A stretch of DNA of 64,000 nucleotides from Ignavibacteriales bacterium (GTDB lineage: Bacteria > Bacteroidota > Ignavibacteria > Ignavibacteriales > Ignavibacteriaceae), in the NCBI GenBank assembly GCA_016709765.1, contig JADJMD010000015.1, positions 62,001-126,000 on the forward strand. The letters run 5' to 3'. The notes beneath the pieces are model-generated. The model was not told the DNA's origin. It worked only from the letters and a program-made list of their open reading frames with translations, and did not search any database. Shown here one piece after another: positions 30,862 through 40,997 of this stretch. Position 1 is the first letter of the stretch, and every line of letters begins with the position of its first letter. A program made the translations under genes and the position numbers.

Positions 30862-33800
30862 TTATTTCAAGAGCAGCATCTTTTTAGCTTCAAAAAATCT
30901 ATCTTTAACTTCAAGCGTGTAAATATACATTCCACTGGCAAATGCACTCCCATTAAAATCTAATTCGTGAATCCCCGATTGAAATTCTTTATTTGTAAGT
31001 GTTGCAACTCTTTGCCCAAGAATATCAAACACATCAACTTTTACAAAATCTGCTTCAGGTAAAAAGAAACGTATTTTTGTTGCAGGGTTAAATGGATTGG
31101 GATAATTATTATAAACTTTATAAGATGTCAATTTCTCTTCAATCACTCCGCGAGGTGCCGTGAATGTGAATTTGTCAACACCAAACTTAATTTGATTCGC
31201 ATAGTGAACGGTTACAACATCACCAAGTGTATAATTTGTTCCATAGAATACAAGCACCCAAGTTGCAAGAATATTCTTTAAATCAGAAGTTGAAGCAGTA
31301 ATTATAGTGTTTGCCTCATACGGTGAATTAACAATTACTGCATACATTCTATTCTTAGGATTCCAAGAAAAGAATGGGTCCGCTGTTGAAGATTGAATCC
31401 GATCCCTAAACATTAAGTTAACTTGTTGCTTAGTATCCTTATTCCACACCTCAAATGGTATTCTTAGTAAAAATGGATTATTCAATCCAGGATTGGGATT
31501 AAGAGGATGAGTTGCAAGTGAATTGGCAGTAGGGCCCGCAAAGATAGTTGCCATTTGCCCGCCACTTTTTATAAAAAATATTTTTTGAGAATTAACAATT
31601 GTTGAATCCCATACCCCGGTAAACTTTAATTCATAATCCTGCTGAAGTAGTTCTAGATCATTAGTACCAAATCCATAAATATCAGCAGCCTTGCTGCTTA
31701 TCGTACCGCCGAAGATGGTATAATTTTGTATATCAAGATTTGCGGTGGAGCTAAATGAAGATAGTGTTGTTGGACTACTACTAGGACTTAATGATATACT
31801 GGAAAATTCTATTGGTGCTTCATAAGCTGCTCTATTAACAGTTACCTTTAATCCATCTGCAACTGGGGAATCATAATAGGTGTAACGTTTATTCAATTCA
31901 AGATCACGAGGAGGAAACTGATAATAACCATCTACAATTGATTGATTTGATAGGACCAGCGAATCTTTTGTTACATTTTTTACATTCCAATATTTTGCAT
32001 CTCTTGTTAAAAATCCTATTGAATTAATGATTGTACTTCCTTCCTCATTTACTGCAGGTATTCCATAACCATCATCAAACACAATCCAATCAATCGACAT
32101 TGGTGGGGTGAAATGACTGATGAATATTTTCCATGTCTCCCCACCTTTAAAAATTCCATTTCCAGTCTGTTGGTTATTTACTAATCCTAAGTTTACAACA
32201 TTTCCAACAATTTCGGGATTGATATATTCCCCTGAAGCATAAAATTGTGGAGCTTTAATTATTGTTACATTCGGGGGGAAAATAATTTGTACTCCATCCG
32301 CATATGCACCGTTTGAGGAAACTAAATCTAAATTAAAATTCAACTCTATTCCCAGACTGGTTGTATCAGCATATATGGCTGATAGAGATATTGAAGATCC
32401 TGTCAGATCGTTAGGACTATTTAATTTATTGACTACAGAAGCCGGAACCCAATCTCCATTTTGATTTCTTATTTCCTGTTGTTCTGAAAAGTAAACTTCG
32501 TACTTGTCGCCTGTTAATTTTGTTGGATCTGCTACATCAACAGAAATTTCAGCCTCACCATCACCAGCAGTTTGCGTAATCGTAATATTGTCTCCATATG
32601 CTGCCCCAGGGTAGTCATCGTAATATATTGCTTGAATAATATTAGCATTACTTTCGGTACTTCTTGGATCAGATTGAATATCAGAATTGTATGTATAAGC
32701 AGTTACCCCAAAATAGTATTTCTTGCCAATAATCATATGCTCATTATTTATATAGTCAAAATCAGTTGCAAAAAATCTATTGATTCCTGAGTCAGTTCCA
32801 TTTTGCAATATACCTTCAATGGGTAACCCTGTATTTGGATCAATTACTATCCCCTGTATTACAGTTACACCATCTACTATATCAAAAGTAGCAACTCTAA
32901 CACTGCTTTCCTTCAACACAGAACCTTCAGGATATTGATATACATTATAACCCTGAAATTTGTAACCATTCTTGTTAAAATTTTCAATCGCGTCTGATAA
33001 GGTAGAGTTAGAACTCCAATCTATCTTGATTTGGGAAATAGTGCTTTTAACTTCTGCTTTTGGGGTTTGAGTTTTATTGATGAACACATTGCTCATCCCG
33101 GAATCATAAAAACTCTTAGTCAGAGCAGTAAAATTTTTCAATTTTCTAAATGAATCCAATCTATCCAATCCAAGAGCTGCAATTTCTGCAATAACAATTT
33201 CCTGCGTATCCCCCACTGCCATCTGAAAAGGACCAGAGGCTATTCCATTTCTTCTATCACCTCCAATTAAATCCAGCCATCCATTATTTGTTAGAGGATC
33301 ACCTGAAAGTGCAAATGATGTTTGATTCCCTGTAATTGGGTTGATAAATGGGTCGCCGGTGTGAGGGTTTCTACCACGCATAAAGTTATAAAACTCAGTT
33401 GAGCCATCATGATAACCTTGGGGTGGGTCCCCCCAATCTTGAGATCCGCCATAGAAAAAATAATGCGCTGTCATTGGTAGATTATAATTTTCTGAAATGG
33501 TTGCACCTTTTAAAAGACTAAAACCCAAAGCAGGCGGCGATCCAGGATAGTATACATCATCACGTTCCTGTACATTATATACGTAACCAAGATTTAGTGT
33601 TGTATCACATCCGGCTAAATCATCACCAGCATCACCCAAATCAATATCTGCCCACATAGAAACATAAACGTCATTAAATGGTGTCCCGGATTTATTGATC
33701 ATCTTGTATTTTCTGAAAAGAACATTGTTTAGGAATTCATCATTGTTATATGCCCAGGCAGTTACCTGAAGTTCAATACCAAGTGGCAATGTTCCATACA

Positions 33801-34443
33801 GATATGCAGTTAGCGTGGAATCTAAATCATTCGCTACATACCAAATTGTTTGATCAGCATTTACCACTCCTGGAATATCAATGGCTGGTTCGTAAATACC
33901 GTTCGCATTTTTATCTTCAAATGGGGCACCATCAATCGCGCGCCAGTCTAACCAATCTTTTTCATACTGATCCCTTATTTGCTGTTCAGTCTTTCCCTCA
34001 TCATATATTTCTGAAGATAGATCTATAAATGGTCCACCGGGATACACATCACGTCGAACTCTATAAATTCTTACATGATTTAAGTTTGGATTTTCTGCAA
34101 CACCGTTTGCAATAATTTTTCCGCCCTTTAATCCGCTTCTATAAGCACTACCACCAACACGTGGCTGAGGATCACCAGGCACTAATGCCCCCCATAATAA
34201 TCCTGATGAAAATACAGCAGTTTTACCAGTACCTTTCGGATAAACGAATCCAGAATTACCCATATTAGATATATCTGAAATACCATTATTATAGAAGAAA
34301 GTAGAAATGTTGTTGATATTTAGATTAGTGAAATTAGGGTTCCCTAAATTTTCTAAACCCTTGTTTTGTTTATTTTCTTGAGCAAATGAATTAGGGTAAA
34401 ATCCGATACAAAAGATCAGAAGTAAGCAACTAATTTTTCTCAT
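30862..34443 (-). CDS. Large secreted protein with T9SS sorting domain
   Basis: 1193 residues, signal peptide MRKISCLLLIFCIGFYPNSF. No catalytic motif recognised. Residues about 90-400 carry Gly/Asp/Tyr-rich segments (GALVPGDPQPRVGGSAYRSG, FEDKNANGIYEPAIDIPG) with Ca-binding-like DxNxDG loops. The middle has several beta-sandwich-like stretches. The C-terminus is a T9SS sorting domain (NNYPNPFNPATKIRFFLP, ending AKKMLLLK). This is a large surface protein type frequent in Ignavibacteria. GGAAGAA lies before the ATG. The next gene upstream on the same strand is another T9SS cargo. Confidence 0.8.
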   Translation of the reverse strand: MRKISCLLLIFCIGFYPNSFAQENKQNKGLENLGNPNFTNLNINNISTFFYNNGISDISNMGNSGFVYPKGTGKTAVFSSGLLWGALVPGDPQPRVGGSAYRSGLKGGKIIANGVAENPNLNHVRIYRVRRDVYPGGPFIDLSSEIYDEGKTEQQIRDQYEKDWLDWRAIDGAPFEDKNANGIYEPAIDIPGVVNADQTIWYVANDLDSTLTAYLYGTLPLGIELQVTAWAYNNDEFLNNVLFRKYKMINKSGTPFNDVYVSMWADIDLGDAGDDLAGCDTTLNLGYVYNVQERDDVYYPGSPPALGFSLLKGATISENYNLPMTAHYFFYGGSQDWGDPPQGYHDGSTEFYNFMRGRNPHTGDPFINPITGNQTSFALSGDPLTNNGWLDLIGGDRRNGIASGPFQMAVGDTQEIVIAEIAALGLDRLDSFRKLKNFTALTKSFYDSGMSNVFINKTQTPKAEVKSTISQIKIDWSSNSTLSDAIENFNKNGYKFQGYNVYQYPEGSVLKESSVRVATFDIVDGVTVIQGIVIDPNTGLPIEGILQNGTDSGINRFFATDFDYINNEHMIIGKKYYFGVTAYTYNSDIQSDPRSTESNANIIQAIYYDDYPGAAYGDNITITQTAGDGEAEISVDVADPTKLTGDKYEVYFSEQQEIRNQNGDWVPASVVNKLNSPNDLTGSSISLSAIYADTTSLGIELNFNLDLVSSNGAYADGVQIIFPPNVTIIKAPQFYASGEYINPEIVGNVVNLGLVNNQQTGNGIFKGGETWKIFISHFTPPMSIDWIVFDDGYGIPAVNEEGSTIINSIGFLTRDAKYWNVKNVTKDSLVLSNQSIVDGYYQFPPRDLELNKRYTYYDSPVADGLKVTVNRAAYEAPIEFSSISLSPSSSPTTLSSFSSTANLDIQNYTIFGGTISSKAADIYGFGTNDLELLQQDYELKFTGVWDSTIVNSQKIFFIKSGGQMATIFAGPTANSLATHPLNPNPGLNNPFLLRIPFEVWNKDTKQQVNLMFRDRIQSSTADPFFSWNPKNRMYAVIVNSPYEANTIITASTSDLKNILATWVLVFYGTNYTLGDVVTVHYANQIKFGVDKFTFTAPRGVIEEKLTSYKVYNNYPNPFNPATKIRFFLPEADFVKVDVFDILGQRVATLTNKEFQSGIHELDFNGSAFASGMYIYTLEVKDRFFEAKKMLLLK

Positions 34444-34509
34444 TTAACAATTCTTCCATTAAATCAATTTTTAAATTTTTCACTTAAAATTAACATACTA
34501 TTATGCAAA

Positions 34510-36765
34510 TTATTTTAGCAATAACATTTTCTTAGTTTCAATAAAAGATCCAGTCTGTAAACGATAAAAATAAATTCCAGATGATAGTTTAGAAGCATCA
34601 AAGTTTACTTCATATCTGCCGGCATTTCTATATTCATCCACAAGTTTTACTACTTCATTTCCCAGAATATCATAAACTTTTAATGTTTGCCAACCGCCTA
34701 TTGGCGCCTGCCAACTTATTTTTGTACTTGGGTTGAATGGGTTTGGATAATTTTGATATAATCTAAATTCTGACAATTGTTCTGGGTTTTGTTCAGTTAT
34801 ATTAGTTATATATTCATTATTGTAGAGAATTAACCCTCCGCTACCCGCAATCCACTTATGGGCAGTATTTCCATCCCTGTAAATAGAAATGGACATAAGC
34901 CAACCATTTGTAAAGCTATTTTGCTGATAAGCGTAATTCCAATCCTCTAAATATCTAAAAAGACTTCCTTCCAATCCCGCAACTGTAACATTAATGCTCC
35001 CAAAATAATCTCTTCCATCAATCACTAAATCCTGAGTTTGAACCATATATGGTTTCATTAGTGTTGTCCAACTTAATCCGCCGTCTTTAGTAAATTTAAT
35101 TTTATCCTGCTGGCCATCAATATGTGCAACCCATCCATTAAGAGAATCAAGAAAATCAAAACCGGCAGCCCACCCTTCAACTTCGGAACTAATTTTTGCC
35201 CAGGTTTTTATGGTATCTCTTGAAAGCCATACACCTTGTTGATTAACAACCCAGATATGCGAAGGATCGGTTCGTTTTATTTTTAGGAAAGAAGTTAGAA
35301 AGGGTTGATCACCCATTTGATACTTTTGCCAGGTTTCTCCGCCATCTGTTGTAAGATAATTTAATGTGTAATCATTCAGGTTCTGACGCACTTCAAAAAG
35401 AACACCTAATTCTCTATTAAAGAATTCTACACCTCTTATAAACTCTAATAAAGTATCAACAAAAACTTCTGTCCAATCATAACCGCAATTTGTTGTTTTA
35501 AAAAGTTGATTAAATTCAGTTACCCAGCCGATAAGTGAATCCTGCATAAAAAATCCATTGAAGGAACTATTTAGATTTCCATCATACAATTTTGCCCAGC
35601 TATATCCGCCATCCGAAGTTTTATAAAAAGAAGATCCACCATAATAGCCATCTCCACCTATTCCAAAACCCAGTTGAGTACTTAAGAATTGAATTTTCAT
35701 AAAATTAGGTTTTATTGAATTATCAACCTTATTCCAGTTGGTTCCGCCGTTTGTAGTTATCCATAAATCCGAGCCAAAAACAAATCCTTTTTGAGAATTA
35801 ATAAAATGGAGATTAAAATAGGATTCATAGTAGGAGTAAGGAACGATAGAGGTAGTATCCCAACTTACTCCTCCATCTGAAGAAGAAATAATTTTTCCCT
35901 TTGTAGTAACAGCAAAAACTGTTAAAGGATCTATTGCTTTAATTTTAGCAATTGAACTGTAGGGATCAGGATTTATTTCTGAATAATTTAGTTGCCAGGT
36001 AATTCCACCATCGGTGGTTTGATAAATTTTATTTTCATTTCCACCCATCCAACCAAAATTATTATCAGTAAATGAGAACGTTGATAAAATCTCTGGCAGA
36101 TCACACCATAAAGAATCCCAAGTGCCACCATTGTCATCGCTATACAAAATAAACGCAACTGAATCAGTTATTACATTTACCTGGAAAGCTTTCCAACTTG
36201 AACCGAGCGCAAGAATTCTTCCCGAGTTTAGTTTTTCGAATTGTTTTATATCTCCATATGGCACGTCAATGTCCCATTCAAAATATGTAGGCATACGATA
36301 ACGCTCACTCCAAAGTCCAAAAAAATTATCTAGTTTTGATATTGTTCCCTGATCTCCGCTTTTAATTATTTCTGATGTTGATAAAGGTAAAAAAGTTATT
36401 GCGTCACTTGTTCCAAGATATGTTGATTCCCAGTAACTGCCTCCATCCGTTGTAAATATAAAATCTCTTGAATCACCTATATAAGAATGAGGCGAAATGC
36501 AGAATCCATTTTGGCTATCTATAAATTTTATTTCGGATAAATAATCTCTTTGATAGTGTTTGATAATATTCCAATTCAAACCACCATCGATTGTTTTTAA
36601 TATACTTCCTGAACTATTTACCGCAAATCCAAATGATTGACTTATAAAGTAAATATCATTAATACCAGAGGTGGGCTGTGTAGGATATCTCATTTCCCAT
36701 TGAGCAATTGTAATTGATGGGCTGAAGCAAATCAAAGAAATGAAAATTAATCCGAACTTTTTCAT
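34510..36765 (-). CDS. Secreted YCF48/BNR-repeat protein with T9SS sorting domain
   Basis: 751 residues with a signal peptide ending near ITIAQ. The body is a beta-propeller built from at least nine repeats with the phrases TTDGGITWQ, SSDGGVSWD, TSDGGYSWAK and TTNGGTNWNK, the Asp-box/YCF48 pattern. The C-terminus is QNYPNPFNPSTKISWQ and ends KKMLLLK (T9SS). Such propellers bind surface polymers or act as scaffolds; no sialidase catalytic residues were recognised. AGGGGTT precedes the ATG. Confidence 0.87.
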   Translation of the reverse strand: MKKFGLIFISLICFSPSITIAQWEMRYPTQPTSGINDIYFISQSFGFAVNSSGSILKTIDGGLNWNIIKHYQRDYLSEIKFIDSQNGFCISPHSYIGDSRDFIFTTDGGSYWESTYLGTSDAITFLPLSTSEIIKSGDQGTISKLDNFFGLWSERYRMPTYFEWDIDVPYGDIKQFEKLNSGRILALGSSWKAFQVNVITDSVAFILYSDDNGGTWDSLWCDLPEILSTFSFTDNNFGWMGGNENKIYQTTDGGITWQLNYSEINPDPYSSIAKIKAIDPLTVFAVTTKGKIISSSDGGVSWDTTSIVPYSYYESYFNLHFINSQKGFVFGSDLWITTNGGTNWNKVDNSIKPNFMKIQFLSTQLGFGIGGDGYYGGSSFYKTSDGGYSWAKLYDGNLNSSFNGFFMQDSLIGWVTEFNQLFKTTNCGYDWTEVFVDTLLEFIRGVEFFNRELGVLFEVRQNLNDYTLNYLTTDGGETWQKYQMGDQPFLTSFLKIKRTDPSHIWVVNQQGVWLSRDTIKTWAKISSEVEGWAAGFDFLDSLNGWVAHIDGQQDKIKFTKDGGLSWTTLMKPYMVQTQDLVIDGRDYFGSINVTVAGLEGSLFRYLEDWNYAYQQNSFTNGWLMSISIYRDGNTAHKWIAGSGGLILYNNEYITNITEQNPEQLSEFRLYQNYPNPFNPSTKISWQAPIGGWQTLKVYDILGNEVVKLVDEYRNAGRYEVNFDASKLSSGIYFYRLQTGSFIETKKMLLLK

Positions 36766-36857
36766 AAAGAACCCCTATGAAATAAATGATGGTTTAAACT
36801 TATGGAAGGACTGACTGAAAGTAAAGAAGGGATTATTTGCCGATTATCAAACAATTT

Positions 36858-36890
36858 ATAGATGACATCTTTTTGAAAGATGTCATCTAT
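36858..36890. repeat. Palindromic repeat element, copy 3
   Basis: Perfect 15-base inverted repeat, arm ATAGATGACATCTTT, loop of three bases, 16 bases after the hslU stop codon (minus strand). Probably ends the rpoN-hslVU transcript. Confidence 0.75.
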
Positions 36891-36905
36891 TTAGAATGGG
36901 ATTGT

Positions 36906-38309
36906 TTATAATATAAACTTACTAAGGTCTCTATCCTTAACAATCTTTTCTAATTTATCTTTTACAAATTTTGCATCAATTTTAACGGTTTTTGATGGAA
37001 TTATATCCGGGACATTAAAAAGTATTTCATCAAGTAGTGTTGTTAAGATCGTGTGCAATCTTCTTGCGCCAATATTTTCAACTTGTTCATTTACTTCTGT
37101 TGCGATGCGGGCAATTTCTCTTATTCCATCTTTACTGAAACTTAATTTCACACCTTCAGTTTCCAGAAGTGCACCATATTGTTTTAACAATGCATTTTGC
37201 GGAGTTGTTAATATTTGAACAAAATCATCTTCGCTTAAACTATTAAGCTCTACACGTATTGGAAATCTGCCTTGCAATTCCGGAATTAAATCTGATGGTT
37301 TTGAAACGTGAAATGCTCCTGAAGCAATAAACAAAATGTGATCAGTTCGTACAACGCCGTATTTAGTATTTACGTTTGATCCTTCAACAATCGGAAGAAG
37401 ATCACGTTGTACGCCTTCACGACTAACATCGGGACCTTGAGCTTTTCCGCCGCCGGCAACTTTATCAATTTCATCTATAAATATCATACCTGAGTTTTCA
37501 ACACGTTCAATCGCTTCTTTCTGTACAACATCCATATCAATAAGCTTTTGCATTTCTTCTTGTGCAAGAATTTGTCTTGCTTCTTTAACAGTAGTTTTTC
37601 TTTTCTTACGCTTCTTAGGCATTATGTTGCCCATAATTTCCTGAATGTTAATTCCCATATCATCCATACCAAAAGGCCCAAGTACCTGCATACCCATTGA
37701 TGATTGTGCCTGTGAATCAAACTCAATCATCTTATCATCCATTTCGCCGTTTTTAACTTTTAATTTCATCCACTCGCGTGTTTTTTGATTTTGATAGGCC
37801 TCATTCTCTTCCCCATTTGCAGACTGCTGCTCTTCATTTTCCTGAGCAACTGGTGCAGGTTTAGTTTTTCGAACAGGCGGAATTAATAAATCAAGCACTC
37901 TTTCATCAGCAAGTTCTTCTGCCTTTGCTTGCACTTCAACAGCTTTTTCAGCTTTTACAAGATTAACACCAACTTCAATAAGATCGCGCACCATTGATTC
38001 AACATCTCTTCCAACGTATCCAACTTCTGTAAATTTTGATGCCTCAACTTTTACAAATGGAGCCTGGGATAGTTTTGCAAGTCTGCGTGCTATTTCTGTT
38101 TTACCAACACCTGTTGGTCCGATAAGAATAATATTGTTCGGCATTATTTCTTCGCGAAGAAAATCAGTAACCTGTTGTCTCCTCCAGCGATTACGAATCG
38201 CAATTGCAACTGCGCGTTTAGCTTCGTTTTGACCGATTATATATTTATCAAGTTCCTTTACTATCTGTGAAGGAGTGAAAATTTTCATATCAAAAGATTT
38301 TTGTTCCAT
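36906..38309 (-). CDS. hslU: HslU ATPase subunit of the HslUV protease
   Basis: AAA+ unfoldase that feeds proteins into HslV. 467 residues. YIIGQNEAKRAVAIAIRNRW opens the ATPase; Walker A is GPTGVGKT (64-71), the pore loop is GYVGRD, Walker B is MIFIDEIDKVA. The C-terminus DLSKFIL is the tail that docks into HslV. The I-domain (about 130-240) contains a Gln/Glu-rich insert. It starts three bases after the hslV stop codon. Confidence 0.97.
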   Translation of the reverse strand: MEQKSFDMKIFTPSQIVKELDKYIIGQNEAKRAVAIAIRNRWRRQQVTDFLREEIMPNNIILIGPTGVGKTEIARRLAKLSQAPFVKVEASKFTEVGYVGRDVESMVRDLIEVGVNLVKAEKAVEVQAKAEELADERVLDLLIPPVRKTKPAPVAQENEEQQSANGEENEAYQNQKTREWMKLKVKNGEMDDKMIEFDSQAQSSMGMQVLGPFGMDDMGINIQEIMGNIMPKKRKKRKTTVKEARQILAQEEMQKLIDMDVVQKEAIERVENSGMIFIDEIDKVAGGGKAQGPDVSREGVQRDLLPIVEGSNVNTKYGVVRTDHILFIASGAFHVSKPSDLIPELQGRFPIRVELNSLSEDDFVQILTTPQNALLKQYGALLETEGVKLSFSKDGIREIARIATEVNEQVENIGARRLHTILTTLLDEILFNVPDIIPSKTVKIDAKFVKDKLEKIVKDRDLSKFIL

Positions 38310-38312
38310 AAT

Positions 38313-38852
38313 TTATTCTATAACCTCTACATTAATTTTATCATTTGTGTAAATACAAATATCAGATGCTGTTTTAAGAGCTTCGTGTACAATTTCTTTA
38401 ACGGAAAGTTTGCTGTGTTTTTTTAACATTTGTGCGGCGGCGAGTGCATACATTCCACCTGAACCTATTGCAACTATTTGATCATCAGGAACAATAACAT
38501 CTCCGGTACCAGAAATTACAAGTGCAGTATCATTGGATATAACAGCGAGCATCGCTTCTAATTTTCTCAAATATTTATCTGTGCGCCAATCTTTTGCGAG
38601 TTCAACTGCAGCACGATTAACATTTCCCCGGTATTGTTCCAGCTTATCTTCAAATCTTTCCATAAGCGTAAATGCATCTGCCGATGCGCCTGCAAAACCA
38701 CAAAGCACTTTGCCATTTGCAATTTTTCTAATCTTCATTGCATTGTGTTTCATCACCGTGTTGCCGAGCGAAACCTGTCCATCACCACCAAGTGCCGCAA
38801 CTCCGTTATGTACAATTCCAAGCACAGTTGTTGATCTAAGTTTTTGTTTCAT
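38313..38852 (-). CDS. hslV: HslV peptidase subunit
   Basis: Threonine peptidase of the HslUV proteasome-like complex, 179 residues. After a seven-residue propeptide (MKQKLRS) the mature end begins TTVLGI, giving the catalytic Thr. GGDGQVSLG and LCGFAGASADAF are family hallmarks, and IGSGGMYALAAA lies near the end. It is the first of the hslV-hslU pair and lies 72 bases after the ICMT-like gene, so it could also belong to the rpoN transcript. Confidence 0.97.
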   Translation of the reverse strand: MKQKLRSTTVLGIVHNGVAALGGDGQVSLGNTVMKHNAMKIRKIANGKVLCGFAGASADAFTLMERFEDKLEQYRGNVNRAAVELAKDWRTDKYLRKLEAMLAVISNDTALVISGTGDVIVPDDQIVAIGSGGMYALAAAQMLKKHSKLSVKEIVHEALKTASDICIYTNDKINVEVIE

Positions 38853-38924
38853 TTTATATTCTTTCTAATCATTTTTTTTGTTAATCATAATTTAAAGAGG
38901 TTCCATCCTACGGCGGAATGAAAG

Positions 38925-39542
38925 TTATAACTTTACTGGAAAAATTTTTGGTACTTTCTTTTGATAATCTGTGTATTCCTCGCCAAACAAGCTAACCATT
39001 TTCTTTTCTTCATAGTATGAACCGATGTAAAAATAGGCTGTAAACGAAATGAACATTGTGAGGTAAAACAAATCCATCTCTGCCCTAAAAAGTAAAAAGA
39101 TAATTGAGAAAAAATAAATTGGATGTCGGCTGTATTTATATGGTCCCGCAATTCGCATAGTATAGTTTTCATCTAATTCATTATCTGAATATACATTTTT
39201 TAAATATCGATCAACCTGATTTAATCCGATAAATTCTTTAAAGCACACATATTTAAAACACCAAAACATTCCGATTAGAGAAATTAATTGTGGGATCAAA
39301 ACAAGATAATCATAGGGCGGTGGAAGTTTATAAATTTGTAATGGTGGGTGCGGGGCTAAATCCCAGATAAGATATAAGCCAACAACTCCTAACACATTAA
39401 ATAACAAACGATAAAAAGCTATTAGCTTTCCAAAAATTTTTTTGATAAATAATTTTACTCGGTTGGATGCAAGAATTGAATGTATAAATCCGTAAAGCGC
39501 AAAAAGAAGAATTAAAGTTAGAACATCAAAAAAATAGCTCAT
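38925..39542 (-). CDS. Isoprenylcysteine methyltransferase-like membrane protein
   Basis: 205 residues with about five transmembrane helices. The C-terminal part has AGPYKYSRHPIYFFSI and a later EEKKMVSLFGEEYTDYQKKV, the SAM-binding RHP and E..Y.EY motifs of the ICMT/PEMT methyltransferase superfamily. Substrate unknown, perhaps a lipid or membrane thiol. Its ATG overlaps the rpoN stop codon by one base (TAATG), so translation is coupled to rpoN. Confidence 0.82.
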   Translation of the reverse strand: MSYFFDVLTLILLFALYGFIHSILASNRVKLFIKKIFGKLIAFYRLLFNVLGVVGLYLIWDLAPHPPLQIYKLPPPYDYLVLIPQLISLIGMFWCFKYVCFKEFIGLNQVDRYLKNVYSDNELDENYTMRIAGPYKYSRHPIYFFSIIFLLFRAEMDLFYLTMFISFTAYFYIGSYYEEKKMVSLFGEEYTDYQKKVPKIFPVKL

Positions 39543-40996
39543 TACATCATTTGCTTACGCAATCTTGCAACTGGTAGTTTCAGCTGTTCGCGGTATTTTG
39601 CAACTGTTCTTCTTGCTATATGTATTCCCTCTCCATTCAGGAGTTCTGCAAGTTTGTCATCGCTGTGCGGTGCTTTTTTATTTTCATCTTCTATAATCTC
39701 TTTAAGCCTTTCGCGGATATGTTTATTAGAAACTTCTTCACCGGAATCCGTCGATAAACCTTCACTGAAAAAATATTTTAACTCGTGTATACCCATCGGA
39801 CTTTGAACATATTTACCATTAACAACGCGGCTGATTGTTGAAATATCCATTTGAATTTCTTCAGCAATATCTTTGTAAATCATCGGCTTTAAAAGCTTTG
39901 GACCTTTTTCAAAAAACTCATACTGTCTTTCTAAAATTGCGCGCATAATTTTCATTAAAGTTTCCCTGCGCTGCTGAATGCACGCTATAAACCATTTTGC
40001 CGATTCAAATTTTTCTCTTAAAAATTTATACGTTTCTTTTTCACGCTGATTTTTCTTTCCGCGTTTGTTGGAATCTATCATCTCTAGGTAATGTTTACTT
40101 ATTGTAACGGAAGGCATACTTCTATCATTTAAAGTTATAATCCAGTTTTCATCAACTTTTTCTACAAGAAAATCAGGAGTAACCTGATTGCTTTCCATTG
40201 ATGAAATATTTCCTTCACCAGGCTTTGGATTCATGCTTTGAATGAGAGCAACCGTGTCGCGCAAACTTTCATCCGTAAAATTCATTCGGTTCTTTATCAG
40301 ATCAAATCTTCTTTTTGTAAACTCATCATAATGATTTTCAAGCAGCTTGATCGCAAGAAATTTTGTATATGGATCGGATTTACTTTCACGTAACTGAACA
40401 GTCAAACATTCCTGCAAACTTCTGCAAGCAATGCCAATTGGATCAAATTTTTGAATACGTTTTAAAATTTCCTCACCTGTTTGAGCATCAATTTTAATGT
40501 GTTCAAACATATCAAGCTCATTAAGTATTTCTACAAGATCACGTTTTAAATATCCATCCTCATCAAGATTGCCTATTATTTCTTCACCAAGAATAAAAAG
40601 ATTTTCTTCAAGATTAAGCAGTCGTAACTGATCCGTTAAATGTTCACTAAGTGATTCTCTTTGAGGAGCAAGAGGCTGATAAATTTCTTCATCCGCACTT
40701 CTGTTAATTCTTTCGTGGTCAAAATCATCATCATTAGAATAATCTTCTAGATCAAACTCTTCATTGTCCTTATCAGAAAACTCATCTTCCTTTTCAGAAT
40801 CGGAGTCGGAATCTTTCTCTTTATCATCCTGCTCTAAAGTCATTTCCATTTCTTCTTCAAGAACAGGATTCATCTCAAGTTCGGTTTTAATTCTCTGTTC
40901 CAAAGCAAGAGTGTTTAATTGCAGCAGCTTCTGATACTGAATCTGCTGAGGTGAAAGTTTTTGGCTTTGGGTAAGCCTTTGACTGAGTGAAAGCAT
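39542..40996 (-). CDS. rpoN: RNA polymerase sigma-54 factor
   Basis: 484 residues. Region I is Gln/Leu-rich (LSLSQRLTQSQKLSPQQIQYQ). Region II is very acidic (about residues 45-100). It is followed by the core-binding domain, the helix-turn-helix (ISTISRVVNGKYVQSPMGIH) and the RpoN box ARRTVAKYRE, which reads the -24 element. It needs AAA+ activators to open promoters; none lie in this window. It begins one base after the DUF3109 stop and overlaps the methyltransferase gene, forming a tight minus-strand operon. Confidence 0.97.
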   Translation of the reverse strand: MLSLSQRLTQSQKLSPQQIQYQKLLQLNTLALEQRIKTELEMNPVLEEEMEMTLEQDDKEKDSDSDSEKEDEFSDKDNEEFDLEDYSNDDDFDHERINRSADEEIYQPLAPQRESLSEHLTDQLRLLNLEENLFILGEEIIGNLDEDGYLKRDLVEILNELDMFEHIKIDAQTGEEILKRIQKFDPIGIACRSLQECLTVQLRESKSDPYTKFLAIKLLENHYDEFTKRRFDLIKNRMNFTDESLRDTVALIQSMNPKPGEGNISSMESNQVTPDFLVEKVDENWIITLNDRSMPSVTISKHYLEMIDSNKRGKKNQREKETYKFLREKFESAKWFIACIQQRRETLMKIMRAILERQYEFFEKGPKLLKPMIYKDIAEEIQMDISTISRVVNGKYVQSPMGIHELKYFFSEGLSTDSGEEVSNKHIRERLKEIIEDENKKAPHSDDKLAELLNGEGIHIARRTVAKYREQLKLPVARLRKQMM

Positions 40997-40997
40997 T